Assembly: GCA_964019055.1 (NCBI GenBank)
Contig: OZ025219.1
Location: forward strand, 4,917,868-4,981,867
Length of the DNA stretch: 64,000 bases
Source: Anthopleura xanthogrammica
Lineage: Eukaryota; Cnidaria; Anthozoa; Actiniaria; Actiniidae
Direction of reading: 5' to 3'
The notes beneath the pieces were generated by a model that ran no database searches, was not told the origin of the DNA, and saw only the letters and a list, made by a program, of their open reading frames with translations. Below are positions 34,597 to 46,699 of this stretch, piece by piece (the stretch's first letter is position 1; the number at the start of each line of letters is the position of its first letter). The position numbers and the translations under genes are program-made.

Positions 34597-36602
34597 ATGG
34601 AAATATCCCTGGAAGAAAACTTTCCGTTGCCGAATCTCAATGATATTGATTTGTCTGAGCTTAGTTGTGATGAAACGCCTTCGCCTACTTCGAGTTCGGA
34701 GTACTCGCCTTTGAGCTCACCGACTTCCATGGACATTCAACTGGATTCGCCAATGTCTACAGCTTCTAATGCTTCTTCGCAATCAAACAACGGGTCTACG
34801 GATTCATCGCCGCCTCCAGATAAGCACTCCTCATGCTCCAGTAAAAAGAACAGCCAGCACCGCGCCAAGTGCAACACACCGCAGTGCATCAAAAAAGAAC
34901 ATGTTTCAATACTACGCCGAAATGAAAGAGAAAGGAACCGAGTCAAGCTGGTCAGTGATGGGTTCGCGACCTTAAGAAAGCATGTTCCAACGACACCAAT
35001 GAACAAAAAGCTCTCCAAAGTAGATACACTTCGTACTGCTATTGAGTACATCAGACACCTTCAGAAAGTGTTGAATGAGAGCAATAGAATCGAGAGGGAG
35101 CGAAGATTGATGCGTCAAGTTGGATGGTTTCAAGAAGCCTACAAATTACAGGTACGGTTTTAAATTGATAAGTTGTAAAAAGTCGGATTCAGATCAATTC
35201 TTAAAACAAAAGTATGTAAGAATACTTGAGAAAAATCAGACTTAAAAAGGAGTAAGCATATTTCATCAGCAAAGCCAGGATGTTTATGTCGAACAATTGA
35301 CAGTGCGGAAAATATACGACATTAATTGAACAGCGAAGCCAAAGTGATTTGATAAGCCTTTTCCAAACTAAGTGTACGGTAGTTATATACTTTCATTATC
35401 ATAAATTACTTTGATTATCATGTTACAGTGTCAAAAATCCTTTCAAAAAGCAGAATTTTATTTGCACGAAGGTATTTGGTAGCCTGTAATCGATACTTAA
35501 AATCTTTCACAGCTTTGATCTTCAAGTTTGTTAACATGAATAATTAGTTCAGTGCTAAGTTCATTGCATTGGACAGAACCAAGCAGTCTTCTTCACTGTG
35601 CTTTTGTACTCCAACTTATGCCACGTGCCAGGATTGGAGCTAAATACGGATTTGAAGATTTATTTATATAGAACACCGAGATTCGAAGTTCTTTCGTTTT
35701 TTTGTGATTATCTTTGATTTTTCCATTGTACAGTGCTCGTCAAGCGGAACTCTAACAGAAAGACTATATGCAAATAAATCTGCTTGATTGAAGCTCAATC
35801 GTTGACCAACTGAGGTCAGAATCTGCAAGCAGGCCACACCTAGTTTGTTTAAGATATTGCACAACCCATGCCGAAAAGCATCGAATATATTTTCTTACCT
35901 AACAAAATACCTGTATTTTTTTCACGTTTTATTTACATAGCTTGATATATTGACCATTTACAAGGAATTCTTGACTGCGTATGCGTCATACGTTTGCCAG
36001 TGTTTATAATTCGCTATCTTTAAATGTTTCAAGAGGCATCGAGTAAAAATAATCCGCAAAGATTACAGACGCTGGAAATGACAGCATATAGAAATTCTTA
36101 ACTGAGTTTAGTTCTTATGATATAAAGTCTTGAAGTTGTGGGTTTTGCTTTCTAAAGGGCTGGGAGGGAGCAATTGATAGTGCCACATGTACGTTTTGGC
36201 GGTTTTGCTTGACGCTCTCTGACTTCAAATCTTGATTCCGTGATTTTCTTTGAGCAGTGAAGTGAGAATCCTGTTTGTCAGTGTTATGTAAATTCAAAGA
36301 CCCGCGGTTTTCGTAACATGTCAAAATCCTGCTTAACTTGTTGTACTATACAAATGCCTCACATTCAAAAGAAAAAAAGCTATGTATGTATTTACTCATT
36401 TAATTATATGATTTTTTTGACATTTTTGTTTTTTTATTTTCTCTTTTAGGCTCATAGTGGAATGAGTGTTCTTCAGCAGAACCAGATAAACTCGTTACTC
36501 ATGGAACTACCTGAAATAGTTCCTTACCCAAGTCCAGTCCAGGTTAGGACAAACCCAATGGGATTTAATCATTATTACGGCTCGATGGGCCTCAACCAGT
36601 AG
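34597..36602 (+). CDS. Achaete-scute family bHLH transcription factor, complete
   Basis: Two exons, 34597-35151 and 36450-36602, joined in phase 0 (CAG/GTACGG donor, TTTTAG acceptor), encode 235 residues. The start has a good context (CAAAATGG). Residues 1-105 are serine- and proline-rich. The bHLH runs from about 107 to 161: basic region [17 protein letters not shown], helix 1 ending LRKHVP, a short loop [15 protein letters not shown], then helix 2 [14 protein letters not shown]. The ERNRVK and loop pattern is diagnostic of achaete-scute proteins rather than neurogenin or atonal. Family knowledge: such factors pair with E proteins, bind CANNTG and drive neural or nematocyte progenitor fate in cnidarians. 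Vertebrate ASCL proteins end in a short acidic motif around LLDF. Here the last exon encodes a different tail ([14 protein letters not shown], ending SMGLNQ). Orthology to a particular ASCL or ash gene cannot be assigned. Confidence 0.93.
35152..36449 (+). other. Intron of the achaete-scute gene
   Basis: 1.3-kb GT-AG intron with no repeat element visible and no extra exon. Confidence 0.6.
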
Positions 36603-37554
36603 TTATGGAAATAACATACAAAAAATACTCTTCATTGCCATGGAATGAAAAATGTAGCTGTTAAATATGGCGCTGAAAAATCACTTCTAATTTGGTGCAT
36701 TTTGCACTTTACAAAGACTTTCGAAAGAAAATTTATTAATAGATAAGTAGGGTCGGGTTAACATTAAAACAAGTAGAAAAATAAGGGATAAGAGTATCAA
36801 AACACTAGTTTATTAGTAACTTTGGGCACTTTTTTATTTATTTTTTTATTTTTTTATTATTAATCGAATGCAAAAATTTATAAGCACATTTTAAATGACA
36901 TTTAGGTCTTAGAAATTAGTTATTTTTATTCTTATAACTGATTTACTTGCACATTATATAGTAATGAGGAATTCACGATTTACTGATGTCCGTTAATGGA
37001 CAATATGTAATCATCAATTTGAGCAAAATTATTTGTAGTTTAAAAGAACACATTATAGTCAAGAACCAATACTTTTGTAAAGTGCTAGCTATTACTTTCA
37101 ACTCTTTCAGTTGACCATTCTAGTTATATATAAGATATATCATTCACATTGTGCACGATTATTTTTAGGGTTTTTCTTAAGCACTTACTTAATTATTTTC
37201 AAGGGTTTTCCACATAGCATTTTTTTTTTTGTACTTTTCAATTCTTTACGTATCATATTCAGTAATGATTTTAGAGTTCTGGAAAGGTCGCACCAACATA
37301 TATCATATAATTCTGTGTGATTTTTTTCATAAAAAAATCCCAAAACGATTTCATTTGAAATATCCGAAGCTTTTGATTGGATCATATAGAAGGTCTTAAA
37401 AGTATGCCAACATATTCTTTGAATGGGCACTGAGTAATTTTTACTGAAAATAAGTTCCAATTGTGCGCCATTTTGGGCGATTTTTGATAAGTGTATCTGT
37501 TAATGGATGCAATATTTGTCACTCAATTAACTATTAGATTCACGTTCACATTCA
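36603..37554. other. 3' flank of the achaete-scute gene
   Basis: AT-rich, with T/A runs at 36825-36865, probably including the 3' UTR. No clear canonical AATAAA soon after the stop codon. Confidence 0.4.
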
Positions 37555-37922
37555 CTTAAGGTGGCTCGCAGCTATTGATTTGATCAAAACCTTGCCCTAT
37601 TTTTCAAGAAATTTGCAGTCATGAGTCTTCAAGCCTTAAACTATGTATCAGTAATTGTTTTTTCCCCCGAATTGGGTAAAATATTTCAAGATATTGAGGA
37701 TCTTAAAAAGGTCTTTTTGAGAAAAAATGCTCTGATAAATCCAAAAATTCCAGACAATTTGTTTTCATATTTCATTGAGCTATAGCTAGTGTAAAGGCAT
37801 AGAAGAATATATCAAGTTTCTCGCCAATCTAGTCCTTTGTGGCTACACAAATTTGCGCTGACTGTAGCAAATTGGACAAGGTTTTGATGCAAACAAATCA
37901 ATATGTGCGTGCCACCTAAGTC
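37555..37922. mobile_element. Inverted-repeat element with ACTTA(A)GGTGGC ends
   Basis: ACTTAAGGTGGCTCGCAGC on the left and GTGCGTGCCACCTAAGT on the right are inverted, as are ATCAAAACCTTG / CAAGGTTTTGAT. About 370 bp, no coding potential. Confidence 0.65.
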
Positions 37923-39640
37923 ATCGATTTACTTGGGCCTTGCTTCTCGTATTGGAAAAATTAAAAACCTTTTAGCAAGTGCTTTTGAAACTACAATACC
38001 CAGTTGAGTTCGCCGCTTACACTGTGGTCAGCCTATTCACGAAGTTGGAAAGTTGCCAACTCTAGAAATTTCTACAAGGTCAGAATTTTGAAAACCTATC
38101 ATAACAATATAACACAATTATTTCAAGGCTAATGCACAATCATGATATATTACTACGACATCAACTAAGCACGAAATAAAATGACCACGTTCATTTAAAT
38201 AATCAATTGAACGTCTTTACATTAGGCAAATAAATAGAAGCCGTATGACTAGCCTATAGTCTGTAAAGATGACTGAGCCTGGGCACGGTGGCCTGGGAGT
38301 ATAGATAAGCAATCGTATATAAAACAATAATCCACACGATCATCTTAAATTTGTACATAAAAGTAATAGAGCAAATAAAATAAATGATTATATATTTTTT
38401 CTAGAACAAAGACAAGTATTTCATATTTATTGTTGGGGCTCATTTATTCACTTACTTTAAAAAAAAGCCTGTTGGGACATGAAAAGCAGGAAGGAAAGGG
38501 GGGAAACTTATTTATAGCCTCCTCTCTGGGATGAATTAACAGGCTGCTGCAAATCCACGCAAACTGGTTGGTGTACAAGAAAAGGTAAAACTATATGACA
38601 CATTCCCCATAATCGCCAACATTCATTTCAATTTCGAAATGATTTTACAATGAAATATGCACAAAGAATCAGCATGTTAAGCATGATTTTAATCATGCTC
38701 TCTTTGGGACACTGAGAAATTAGCGTTTCTCGTTTGTTGCTTTTGTCATACGAACAGCAAGCCATCCACGTGAGAGAAATCTTTTTGTTATACCTGTTTT
38801 GTTCGATAAGAAAGACTGGCAAGCGTCCAAGAACGCGCTCTTGGGTCTTAATAAGACATGGGCTATGATTGATGGACTTTATCATTCTTCTCTAAAATTC
38901 CTTCGACTCAAACCAATCCTCTTATGTTCATTCGCAGCGGTATAGAAACTCTGGGGCTGAAATAGTACAAAACGGTTTGCACAATACGCATTTCTGTACT
39001 TTGATTTGATTACCTATGGGATTATACAAACATTATTGACAAAATCCAATAATATAGTGATAACAAAAAAGAATAACTTGAAGACGAGAGACAGCAATTT
39101 GAGTTTATCAGATAGAATATGTTACATATAGATCTAAATAGATTAAATATCAATGAACTAGTTTGAGAACTGCTAAAAGATAAGCATAGTTCTGGAATTT
39201 TGTGATGTCGAAATTTTGCATTGAGTTAAGCTAAGGCTCAAGTGTTTTTCTCACGTGACATTGACAAAGTGTTTATTAGTATTCTATTTCAGACTTCATG
39301 CATGGTTTTGCTGTTGTTAACGTATTTATTGTTTTAAGAATACCGTTTTTTAGCATGCTTTTTTTGCATGAATGACAAAAATATGGCCTTTCGTAGGGTG
39401 CTCATGCCCATCGTTATTTTTCCTACAAAATGACATTATCATGAACTTACGAATGTTATCCAACAACTTGATTGCAATCCTTATCTTTGAAACATGTTAA
39501 AAGTATGTTCTAATTGCTTTTTCGCTGTCTTTCTGTCTTTATCCTTTGTCCTTATCAGTCGAGTGTCTTTCTTAGGTTCTCCAGTTTTCTTCCCTCTGCA
39601 AAAACCAACTTCTAACTATTGGATCTGGTGTCGAAGGCTT
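37923..39640. other. Intergenic, no feature identified
   Basis: Unique AT-rich sequence; no exon or element that I can support. Confidence 0.4.
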
Positions 39641-39760
39641 CAGCGGCGGCGGAAGCTGAAAATCATTGGGGGGGGGGGACTACAATAATTTGCCCCCAGC
39701 CCCCCCCCCCCCCCCCCCCCCCCGCTTTCGCCGCCCCTGGGCTTAACCACCGGGCTCACA
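39641..39760. repeat. Facing poly-G and poly-C runs in a GC-rich repeat end
   Basis: A nine-base G-run at about 39670-39678 is followed by a C-run of about 27 bases (39697-39723), with GCGGCGGAAGC / GCTTTCGCCGCC outside. The two runs can pair as a hairpin, and the C-run strand can form a G-quadruplex on its complement. Assembly length is unreliable here. Confidence 0.7.
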
Positions 39761-40760
39761 CAAAACATTAATTAATATTTTTAACTTTTAATTTTTTCAA
39801 GTGTTTTTTTCTTATATGTGGGTATGGGGTAATGATACAAGATGTTATGTATATACAACACTTGGGATTCTAAAACTCTTATCGAGATGACAATGTTGAA
39901 GAAAAAATAAACAAACCTTGAAACATTAACCTCTGGGGTGATGTAACAGAGGATACGTCCAACATAATGATCGATCGAACTGGGATTAAATGACGCGTAT
40001 GACCTGAATTCTCTCAAACTTCCCATGATTGCTGTCATTTTGTTGCGACACATTTATTTAATTTCAACTTTGTATATTACAAGGCTGTTCAGAGGTAAGT
40101 AGTAGTATGGTTGGATGCATTGTGCATGTATGAGGGTGCAGATGAAGAATGAACATGGACGTGCTTTTCTAAAAGAATTTTTAGTCATATGTATATGCAC
40201 CCCAGGGGCGTGTTTTTACAAGTATGCATGGTTTCCGGCCATGGCTTCAAACAACCATACACTCCCACCCCAAAAGTAACGTTTTTACTTTCCACACATA
40301 CGGCAAATCCGAAACATTTTTAATTTCTCAAGTACGCACGTGCGTATTTGCGTAAAGGAAGCTACACCCCTGCATCCATGTCTTCTTTTATCGCACACTG
40401 CTGGCTTTTTTTGACTTCATTTGTTTTTCGTTTTGATTGTAATTGTTCTATCAACCGATGATCAAGGTAATAAAAATGCAAGGCATCACGTGAAGCGGAA
40501 AGGGTTGAATTATTTCCTGAAGTATTGTAACTTCACAGTTGGATATCTGTTGTACCTGTTCAAACTATGATAATTTTAGCCTTATTTAATAGATCGATCG
40601 ACAGATAGATCAATAGATAGGTAGATCAATAGATAGATAGATCAATAGATAGATTGAAGCAATAGAAAACGCGCGTGCGTGCTGTGTGCTCTCATACTGC
40701 AGACAGGCACGCTCGCAGCAATGGCCAATCACAACGTCACAACGCAAGATTTTTAACAGT
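39761..40760. other. Interval left of the microsatellite
   Basis: A minus-strand ORF (40053-39781) is the only long frame and is not recognised. Imperfect GATA/GATC words start at about 40590. Confidence 0.35.
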
Positions 40761-40769
40761 TATTTTATA

Positions 40770-41390
<621 letters not shown>

Positions 41391-42172
41391 CTTTCATCCA
41401 ATCCATCTCGTGTACATTCCTATTCCTATATGCCCATCCAATCCATCTCATGTACATTCTTATTCCTATACGCCCATCCAATCCATCTCGTGTACATTCT
41501 AAATCCTATAGGGCCATTCAATCCATCTCGTGTACATTCTAATTCCTATACGCCCATCCAATCAATCTCGTGTACATTCTAATTCTTATACGGCCATCCA
41601 ATCCATCTCGTGTACTTTCTTATTCTGATGCACCCATCCAATCCATCTCGTGTACTTTCTTATTCTGATGCACCCATCCAATCCATTTCATGTACATTCT
41701 TATTCTTATACGCCCATCCAATCCATCTCATGTACATTCTTATTCCTATACGCCCATCCAATCCATCTCGTGTACATTCTAAATCCTATAGGGCCATCCA
41801 ATCCATCTCGTGTACATTCTAATTCCTATACGCCCATCCAATCCATGTCGTGTACATTCTAATTCCTATACGGCCATCCAATCCATCTCGTGTACTTTCT
41901 TATTCTGATGTACCCATCCAATCCATCTCGTGTACATTCGTATTCCTATACGCCCATCCAATCCATCTCATGTATATTCTTATTCCTATACGCCCATCCA
42001 ATCCATCTCATGTACATTCTTATTCCTATATATACGCCCATCCAATCCATCTCATGTACATTCTTATTCCTATACGCCCATCCAATCCATCTCATGTACA
42101 TTCTTATTCCTATACGCCTATATGCAACCCATCTCATGTACATTCTTATTCCTATACACCCATCCAATCAAT
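41391..42172. repeat. 40-bp tandem satellite, block 2
   Basis: About 19 units of the same satellite as 20645-21553, mainly the 40-bp form, with the same rare variants (ACTTTCTTATTCTGATGC, ACATTCTAAATCCTATAGGG, TATATACGCC). The last units decay (CCTATATGCAACCCATC). Confidence 0.95.
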
Positions 42173-42210
42173 GTCGTAGATACTTTTATGTGTATTGAAA
42201 AAACATATTG

Positions 42211-42212
<2 letters not shown>

Positions 42213-42280
<68 letters not shown>

Positions 42281-42296
42281 TTTGTGTGTGTGTGTT
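42213..42296. repeat. TG dinucleotide microsatellite
   Basis: About 40 TG units with one GGTG and one TTTG interruption, starting 40 bases after the satellite ends. Confidence 0.95.
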
Positions 42297-42474
42297 TTTA
42301 TAGAGTATTCTATTATTATACTCTATTGTATGGGCTGCCTTTGTTGTAAGCAAGGAGCAGAATAGATTCACCAGAGAGTTCAAATTAAACTATTTAAGCA
42401 CATTAACTCCAGTACAAATAAGAAATATTACTCGGTGTACTTAGCTTGTGTTAAACAAACTTCACAATTTCTAG

Positions 42475-42590
42475 GGTTACTGGAGTTATACGAATTAATT
42501 TTCATCTTTGCCCTTCGAGATCGAATAAGAATTTAGAAGTTGATTTTTATTGAGGGAGAAAAACCCTCGAAGCACAGGAGAGAACCACTC
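42475..42590. repeat. Dispersed repeat, copy 2
   Basis: Counterpart of 2130-2250 (GAATTTAGAAGTTGATTTTT, GCACAGGAGAGAACCA). Confidence 0.6.
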
Positions 42591-42676
42591 ACTATACGAC
42601 ACGAAGCCCGTGCTTACGTGTGTAAAGGTTTATGATTTCTGTTAGAATCGAAGTAACAGCTCTCAAGAAAATTGTT

Positions 42677-42868
42677 TAATAGACCCTTTTCGAATATGGC
42701 GTCTATGACGTCAAACGAGGAGAATGGGTATGTCCCGGACATGGAAATCCAATGATATCCGGGACTTGAATGCCCCGGATTTCAAAACACAATTGTTAAT
42801 ACTCGTAACATCCGGGACATTCTAGGACTCCTCGTTTGACGTCATAGACGCCATATTCGAAAAGGGTT
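42677..42868. mobile_element. Palindromic MITE, first of an adjacent pair
   Basis: CCCTTTTCGAATATGGCGTC plus TATGACGTCAAACGAGGA is matched exactly inverted at 42829-42867; GTCCCGGACAT / ATCCGGGACAT words lie inside. Confidence 0.85.
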
Positions 42869-42871
42869 TAC

Positions 42872-43027
42872 AGACCCTTTGATAAATCCTACAATGCTTT
42901 ATTTTCCGCGTTGGACGTCAAATTTATTCTTTTCAATTTTATTCAAAAGAAACAAATTTCAAAAGAATAAATTCTACGTCAAACGTGGAAAATAGAGCAT
43001 TGTAGGATTTATTAAAAGGGTCTATTA
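42872..43027. mobile_element. Palindromic MITE, second of the pair
   Basis: AAATCCTACAATGCT, TTTTCCGCGTTGGACGTC and TTTATTCTTTTCA on the left pair with 42950-43012. The outermost TAATAGACCCTTTT (42677) and AAAAGGGTCTATTA (43014) pair across both elements. Confidence 0.8.
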
Positions 43028-43159
43028 GCTCGTTTAAACAAAGGTTTATCTCATTTTTCCTTTAAAAATATGACATTGCAAAGGAATTAATAAAATGTCG
43101 ATTCCCGTGCACTCTAAAGCTAGAGTGAATGGTTTTTTATTATCAATATTTTGATGATT

Positions 43160-43333
43160 GATTAACCAGGACCATACTTCCAGACATCGAGTGCTGAAGC
43201 CTCGTATGGACTTACGGCTACGCTGGAGATTTCGGCCCCAACACCGCTATCCCGGGAGGAACAGTTACAGACTGATCAGGAAGCTCGGCCGAAGCCTAAG
43301 GGAGAGGTTAGTCGGCCCCTAGACCGTAGATGA
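43160..43333 (+). other. GC-rich ORF fragment, possibly from a retroelement
   Basis: Open for about 55 codons to a TGA at 43333, reading GPYFQTSSAEASYGL and then PLSREEQLQTDQEARPKPKG. It is GC-richer than its surroundings. No family is recognised; a decayed polyprotein fragment is possible. Confidence 0.2.
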
Positions 43334-43454
43334 TTAACCCCTTGCTATGACCAGCAAACCCGAAAATTACAATTTCTCACTGGGGACTAAGAACACAAAC
43401 TTCACTCTTTTTAATGTGGGACCCGTTTTGAGAAACTATAGCCGTGAAATATAT

Positions 43455-43620
43455 TTAAGCCTGGTTCACACTAGCGTCGTAATCGTTATCATCAGCAACT
43501 TACGCAGACTCAGTATCACATCTCTCGTTTGGTATGAAGAAAGACAGGCACTGTTAATAAGCAGTAGGCTACTGAGTCTGCGTATGCTGCTTGCTTATAA
43601 TTACGATTACGTATTGAGGT
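43455..43620. mobile_element. Inverted-repeat element with GGTTCACACTAGCGTCGTAA end
   Basis: GTCGTAATCG / CGATTACGTA, ACTTACGCAGACTCAGTA / TACTGAGTCTGCGTATG pair as inverted arms. A related half copy lies at 30776-30900. Confidence 0.65.
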
Positions 43621-44241
43621 TTTTCATGTGACGTCACAATTTAGAGAACTTTCTTCAATATGAAAAAGGAGTTGATATTCAAAGTTTTCATACAGATATT
43701 AGTAAAACTGTGAAGTTTCGTGAAGATCGCGCGTAAACTATCGAAGATATGAACTTTTAAAAACATGAAATTTTACAAAGAAATGTATAGAACTCAGTTG
43801 AACTCAGTATATTTCGTTTTGAAAACGACGCCAGAAGCAAAGTAGATTTCAAACCGCGGCGCATTACAGTTTTGGCAGATCTTGAAGATAATAGAATATA
43901 AGATTCTAATATATTCCTATTAATACACATTCTGTTCAAAAGTAGTTCAAGCTTTTGAGCTACATAGTTGGCCAGCTTTTTCCCGTCAAAACTACAAATC
44001 CCTTGAGGGGGAAGGGGTGGTGTGAGTTATTGCTTTACAAGTGTCAAGCTTTCTTTACAAGAAATATGGCAGAGAACGCTCTCAAGAGCCACCAAAACTG
44101 GCCTCAATTCTACTTGGTAGTGCATCATATCCCCAAACTATCTATCTGGATTGTTGAGACTACTATTGTTCTAAACGATTATGTCCCCCTCAAGCTGTGA
44201 CGTCATATAGTCAAGGAGCAATAGTATTTTTTATTGTTACT
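43621..44241. other. Intergenic, no feature identified
   Basis: Contains TGACGTCA-like words near 43631 and 44200 and a CCCTTGAGGGGGAAGG stretch at 44000. No supported gene. Confidence 0.35.
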
Positions 44242-44466
44242 AAAAATAGATATCGCAAAGCATTGTGGGATCGAGATGCGGACAAATTTTGTAAAAATAG
44301 GTTTCGGTTACAAGGAAAAGAAGATCAATATCAGTCGAAAAAACATAGTTTTTCCGCGAATTAGAAACAACAGGACAACAAAACAGTGTTGCAGCATATT
44401 AGCATGTATTTTGGGCTTGGCTTGTCCGCATCTCGATCCCACAATGCTTTGCGATATCTATTTTTT
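44242..44466. mobile_element. MITE with about 44-bp terminal inverted repeats
   Basis: AAAAATAGATATCGCAAAGC followed by ATTGTGGGATCGAGATGCGG is matched exactly inverted at 44423-44464. Confidence 0.85.
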
Positions 44467-45000
44467 AGAACTATATAGTGAGGGTGAGTGAGTGACACAT
44501 TTGCATATTCAGACCCCTCACAATAACGTTAACTCGTTTCTATCCTTCGCGTATCCACGAGTCAAGGGGCAAAAACAAATTATAGAAAATGTGCACATTG
44601 AGAAAATAGAGCTGGAAAAATTTGGGATTAACAACAAAAGACATAATATCAGATAATTAGATATGTTTTTAATATAATGTTATTCTTGTTTAGGTTTTCT
44701 TGAGCAATGTACATTTAAATAGCTGTGACATAAATAAATAAGAGTCTCTTTATTGTACCTTAATATCATTTTCACTCTCTATCTTTTGTATCCATTCTAA
44801 AACTAAACCAACAGCTTTTCTTAAATGACTTGATATTTTTCCATGTTTGATTTTCTACGACAAGATAAGTAAATGAACAGAATAAACAAACATTAACCAC
44901 GAGTATAACCCCTTTCTAGATAAAGTGATAACATTTGGACAACAGTTTTCATATGTCCATATTCGCAATCGAGAATGTCGCATCCCGTGTTGCAATCTCG

Positions 45001-45096
45001 TATATAGAACCCTTGCACGTGACGTCAAAGCAGCTCAATTTAGAGGACAAAATAAAATAACAAAATAATTTTAATCTCCTGAGAATTGGGGTCTAT
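45001..45096. mobile_element. MITE family A, copy 4 (deleted)
   Basis: Begins TATAGAACCCTTGCACGTGA with CGTCAAAGCAGCTCAATTT and ends GGGGTCTATT. It keeps the CRE/E-box arm in reverse orientation and has lost most of the other arm. Confidence 0.7.
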
Positions 45097-45144
45097 TCTG
45101 CTTAACATAGGACGCATCATAACGTGAATGTGTGATTGATTAGA

Positions 45145-45345
45145 GCGATTTTCTTATGAGTGGGAAACATTACGATAGATTCATAGCCGTACTGTAGCCG
45201 TACCGTATCTTACCGTACCCGTAACTACGCGTTGTGATTGGATGAATTACTGGAAGACAGTAGGAAGCCATTTCAATGTTACGGCATGTTGTACCGTGTA
45301 CTTGCTGTAAGTCAGTACCGTATGTTTCCCACTCATGCGAAAACA
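45145..45345. mobile_element. Inverted-repeat element with CATGAGTGGGAAACAT-like ends
   Basis: TTATGAGTGGGAAACAT and ATGTTTCCCACTCATG are the ends, with GCCGTAC/GTACCGTA words inside. It lies 500 bases downstream of the insulin-like stop codon. Confidence 0.75.
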
Positions 45346-45844
45346 CCTTCATCGAAGTTAATTACGTCACACTTCCAAGTTTATTAACTAGCTTAGTACT
45401 TAATTAATTGCGTCATCTATGTGACATCATTGCTTCGTGTGACGTAATCTTCGTCGCTTACTTCAGCCGGTCTGATAAATAGCCTTGCCGAAATAGTTAT
45501 TGATAACACTGGCTATACTATAATGCTAATAATTTCAATATACGATATCATACAGAAATCCCTTCAGATTATTGACTAACTGTATTAAGGACTAACTACT
45601 CGTTTCAAGGGAATAGGATCACGTGACCTGTTAGTGTAAGTCGTCCATTGACGTTGTAATCTTTAAACCAATTAGAATACGCTTTTCTATCTTGATAGGC
45701 AGTCCCTTGTCATGCCGGCAATACTCGCTATATATGACATAATAACATAATGAAATAATCTATAGAATTTTTCAGATGAGAAAATATCAAACTATTTAAT
45801 ACCGCCTGCCTATTGCTGGTTTGAAATATCTACGGTCTTCTTGG

Positions 45845-46666
45845 TCAGCAGTATTCCCGTACTTCCTCATACGCGCAGCTTTCTGAACAACATTCCTCTA
45901 CTATATGGTATTGTCCGTACGCTGCTGATCTCTTTTGAACGAAAGTTTTCGCGTCGGCTCCGCTCATAATAGGAGAACCTAAAGATAAAATCGCAATATT
46001 TTAAAATTAACTTGGGTTTTCATATCATATCAATGCATGGATACAATAAGATCTCTACTCAAAATGATCTTGGATGCGTGGCTAACATGAAACACAAAAG
46101 AAATCACACTTTTTTCTCAATGGAATTTGTGGCATTTCTTTTGTGTTCCATGTTAGCCTCGCATAATTAGATAATTTTGAGAAGGGTGCATCAGATTCTA
46201 TATACTTAGTTGTGATTGAGCTTGGTAAAACGGAGCGAGTTAACATGACTGTTGCCGGGCTCGAAGGCCAGCGAAGGCAAAGAGGACATAGTACGATCCC
46301 CTTCCCTACACTCATACACTATACGCTATCCTCGTCCGATTGAGACCCATCATGATGGTGTATGAGTACATTGTCGCAGTTTAACTACCATGTTAAGCAC
46401 ATTTGTCGGTCAACAGGAACGAATAAGCAGAGTGGAGTGCGCTTGTATAAGCAAATTAGAAGTAAAGTAATATAACGCTTTTACTTACGTCGTACTCTTC
46501 TCTTTAAACAAAGTGCTTCATAGATCGGAATGACTTGATCTCCACAGAAAAAACCATCTGTTTTTGACTGTCCTACTTCATTGACTTTACGATGTGTGTA
46601 GGCACTTGATGAACACACCAAAACTGCTATCGACAATAATACCAGTAGGGCATATGGCTTTCTCAT
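45845..46666 (-). CDS. Insulin-like peptide prohormone, complete
   Basis: Two coding exons (46666-46489 and 45978-45845) are joined by a GTAAGT donor and a CTTTAG acceptor in phase 1, giving 103 residues. Residues 1-22 form a signal peptide (core YALLVLLSIAVLVC). The B domain carries Cys41 and Cys53 with 11 residues between (FFCGDQVIPIYEALC), the insulin spacing. Basic sites RRVRR (56-60) and KR (75-76) bracket a C-peptide of only 14 residues. The A domain ends YHIVEECCSESC and then a last Cys103: the CC-x3-C-x8-C pattern, with the stop directly after that cysteine. The phase-1 intron inside the C-peptide is the classic insulin gene intron. A CAG sits directly before the ATG, so a non-coding exon lies upstream. 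Family knowledge: secreted ligand of insulin-receptor-type kinases, three disulfides. The relaxin RxxxR motif is absent. Insulin versus IGF-like subtype is not decided. Confidence 0.9.
46088..46158. repeat. Short hairpin in the insulin-like gene intron
   Basis: CTAACATGAAACACAAAAGAAA pairs with TTTCTTTTGTGTTCCATGTTAG around a 25-base loop; one bulge. Confidence 0.7.
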
Positions 46667-46699
46667 CTGCAAATTATGACAAAAATATTTTAGAATGTA

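Noticed and set aside
34377..35051. Two ORFs antisense to the achaete-scute gene
   Set aside because: Shadows of a GC-richer coding exon; no independent signals.
39781..40053. 90-codon minus-strand ORF starting MCRNKMTAIMGSLREF, considered as an innexin first exon
   Set aside because: Only a vague likeness in SSIDHYVGRILCYITP; no conserved cysteines or full membrane topology follow.
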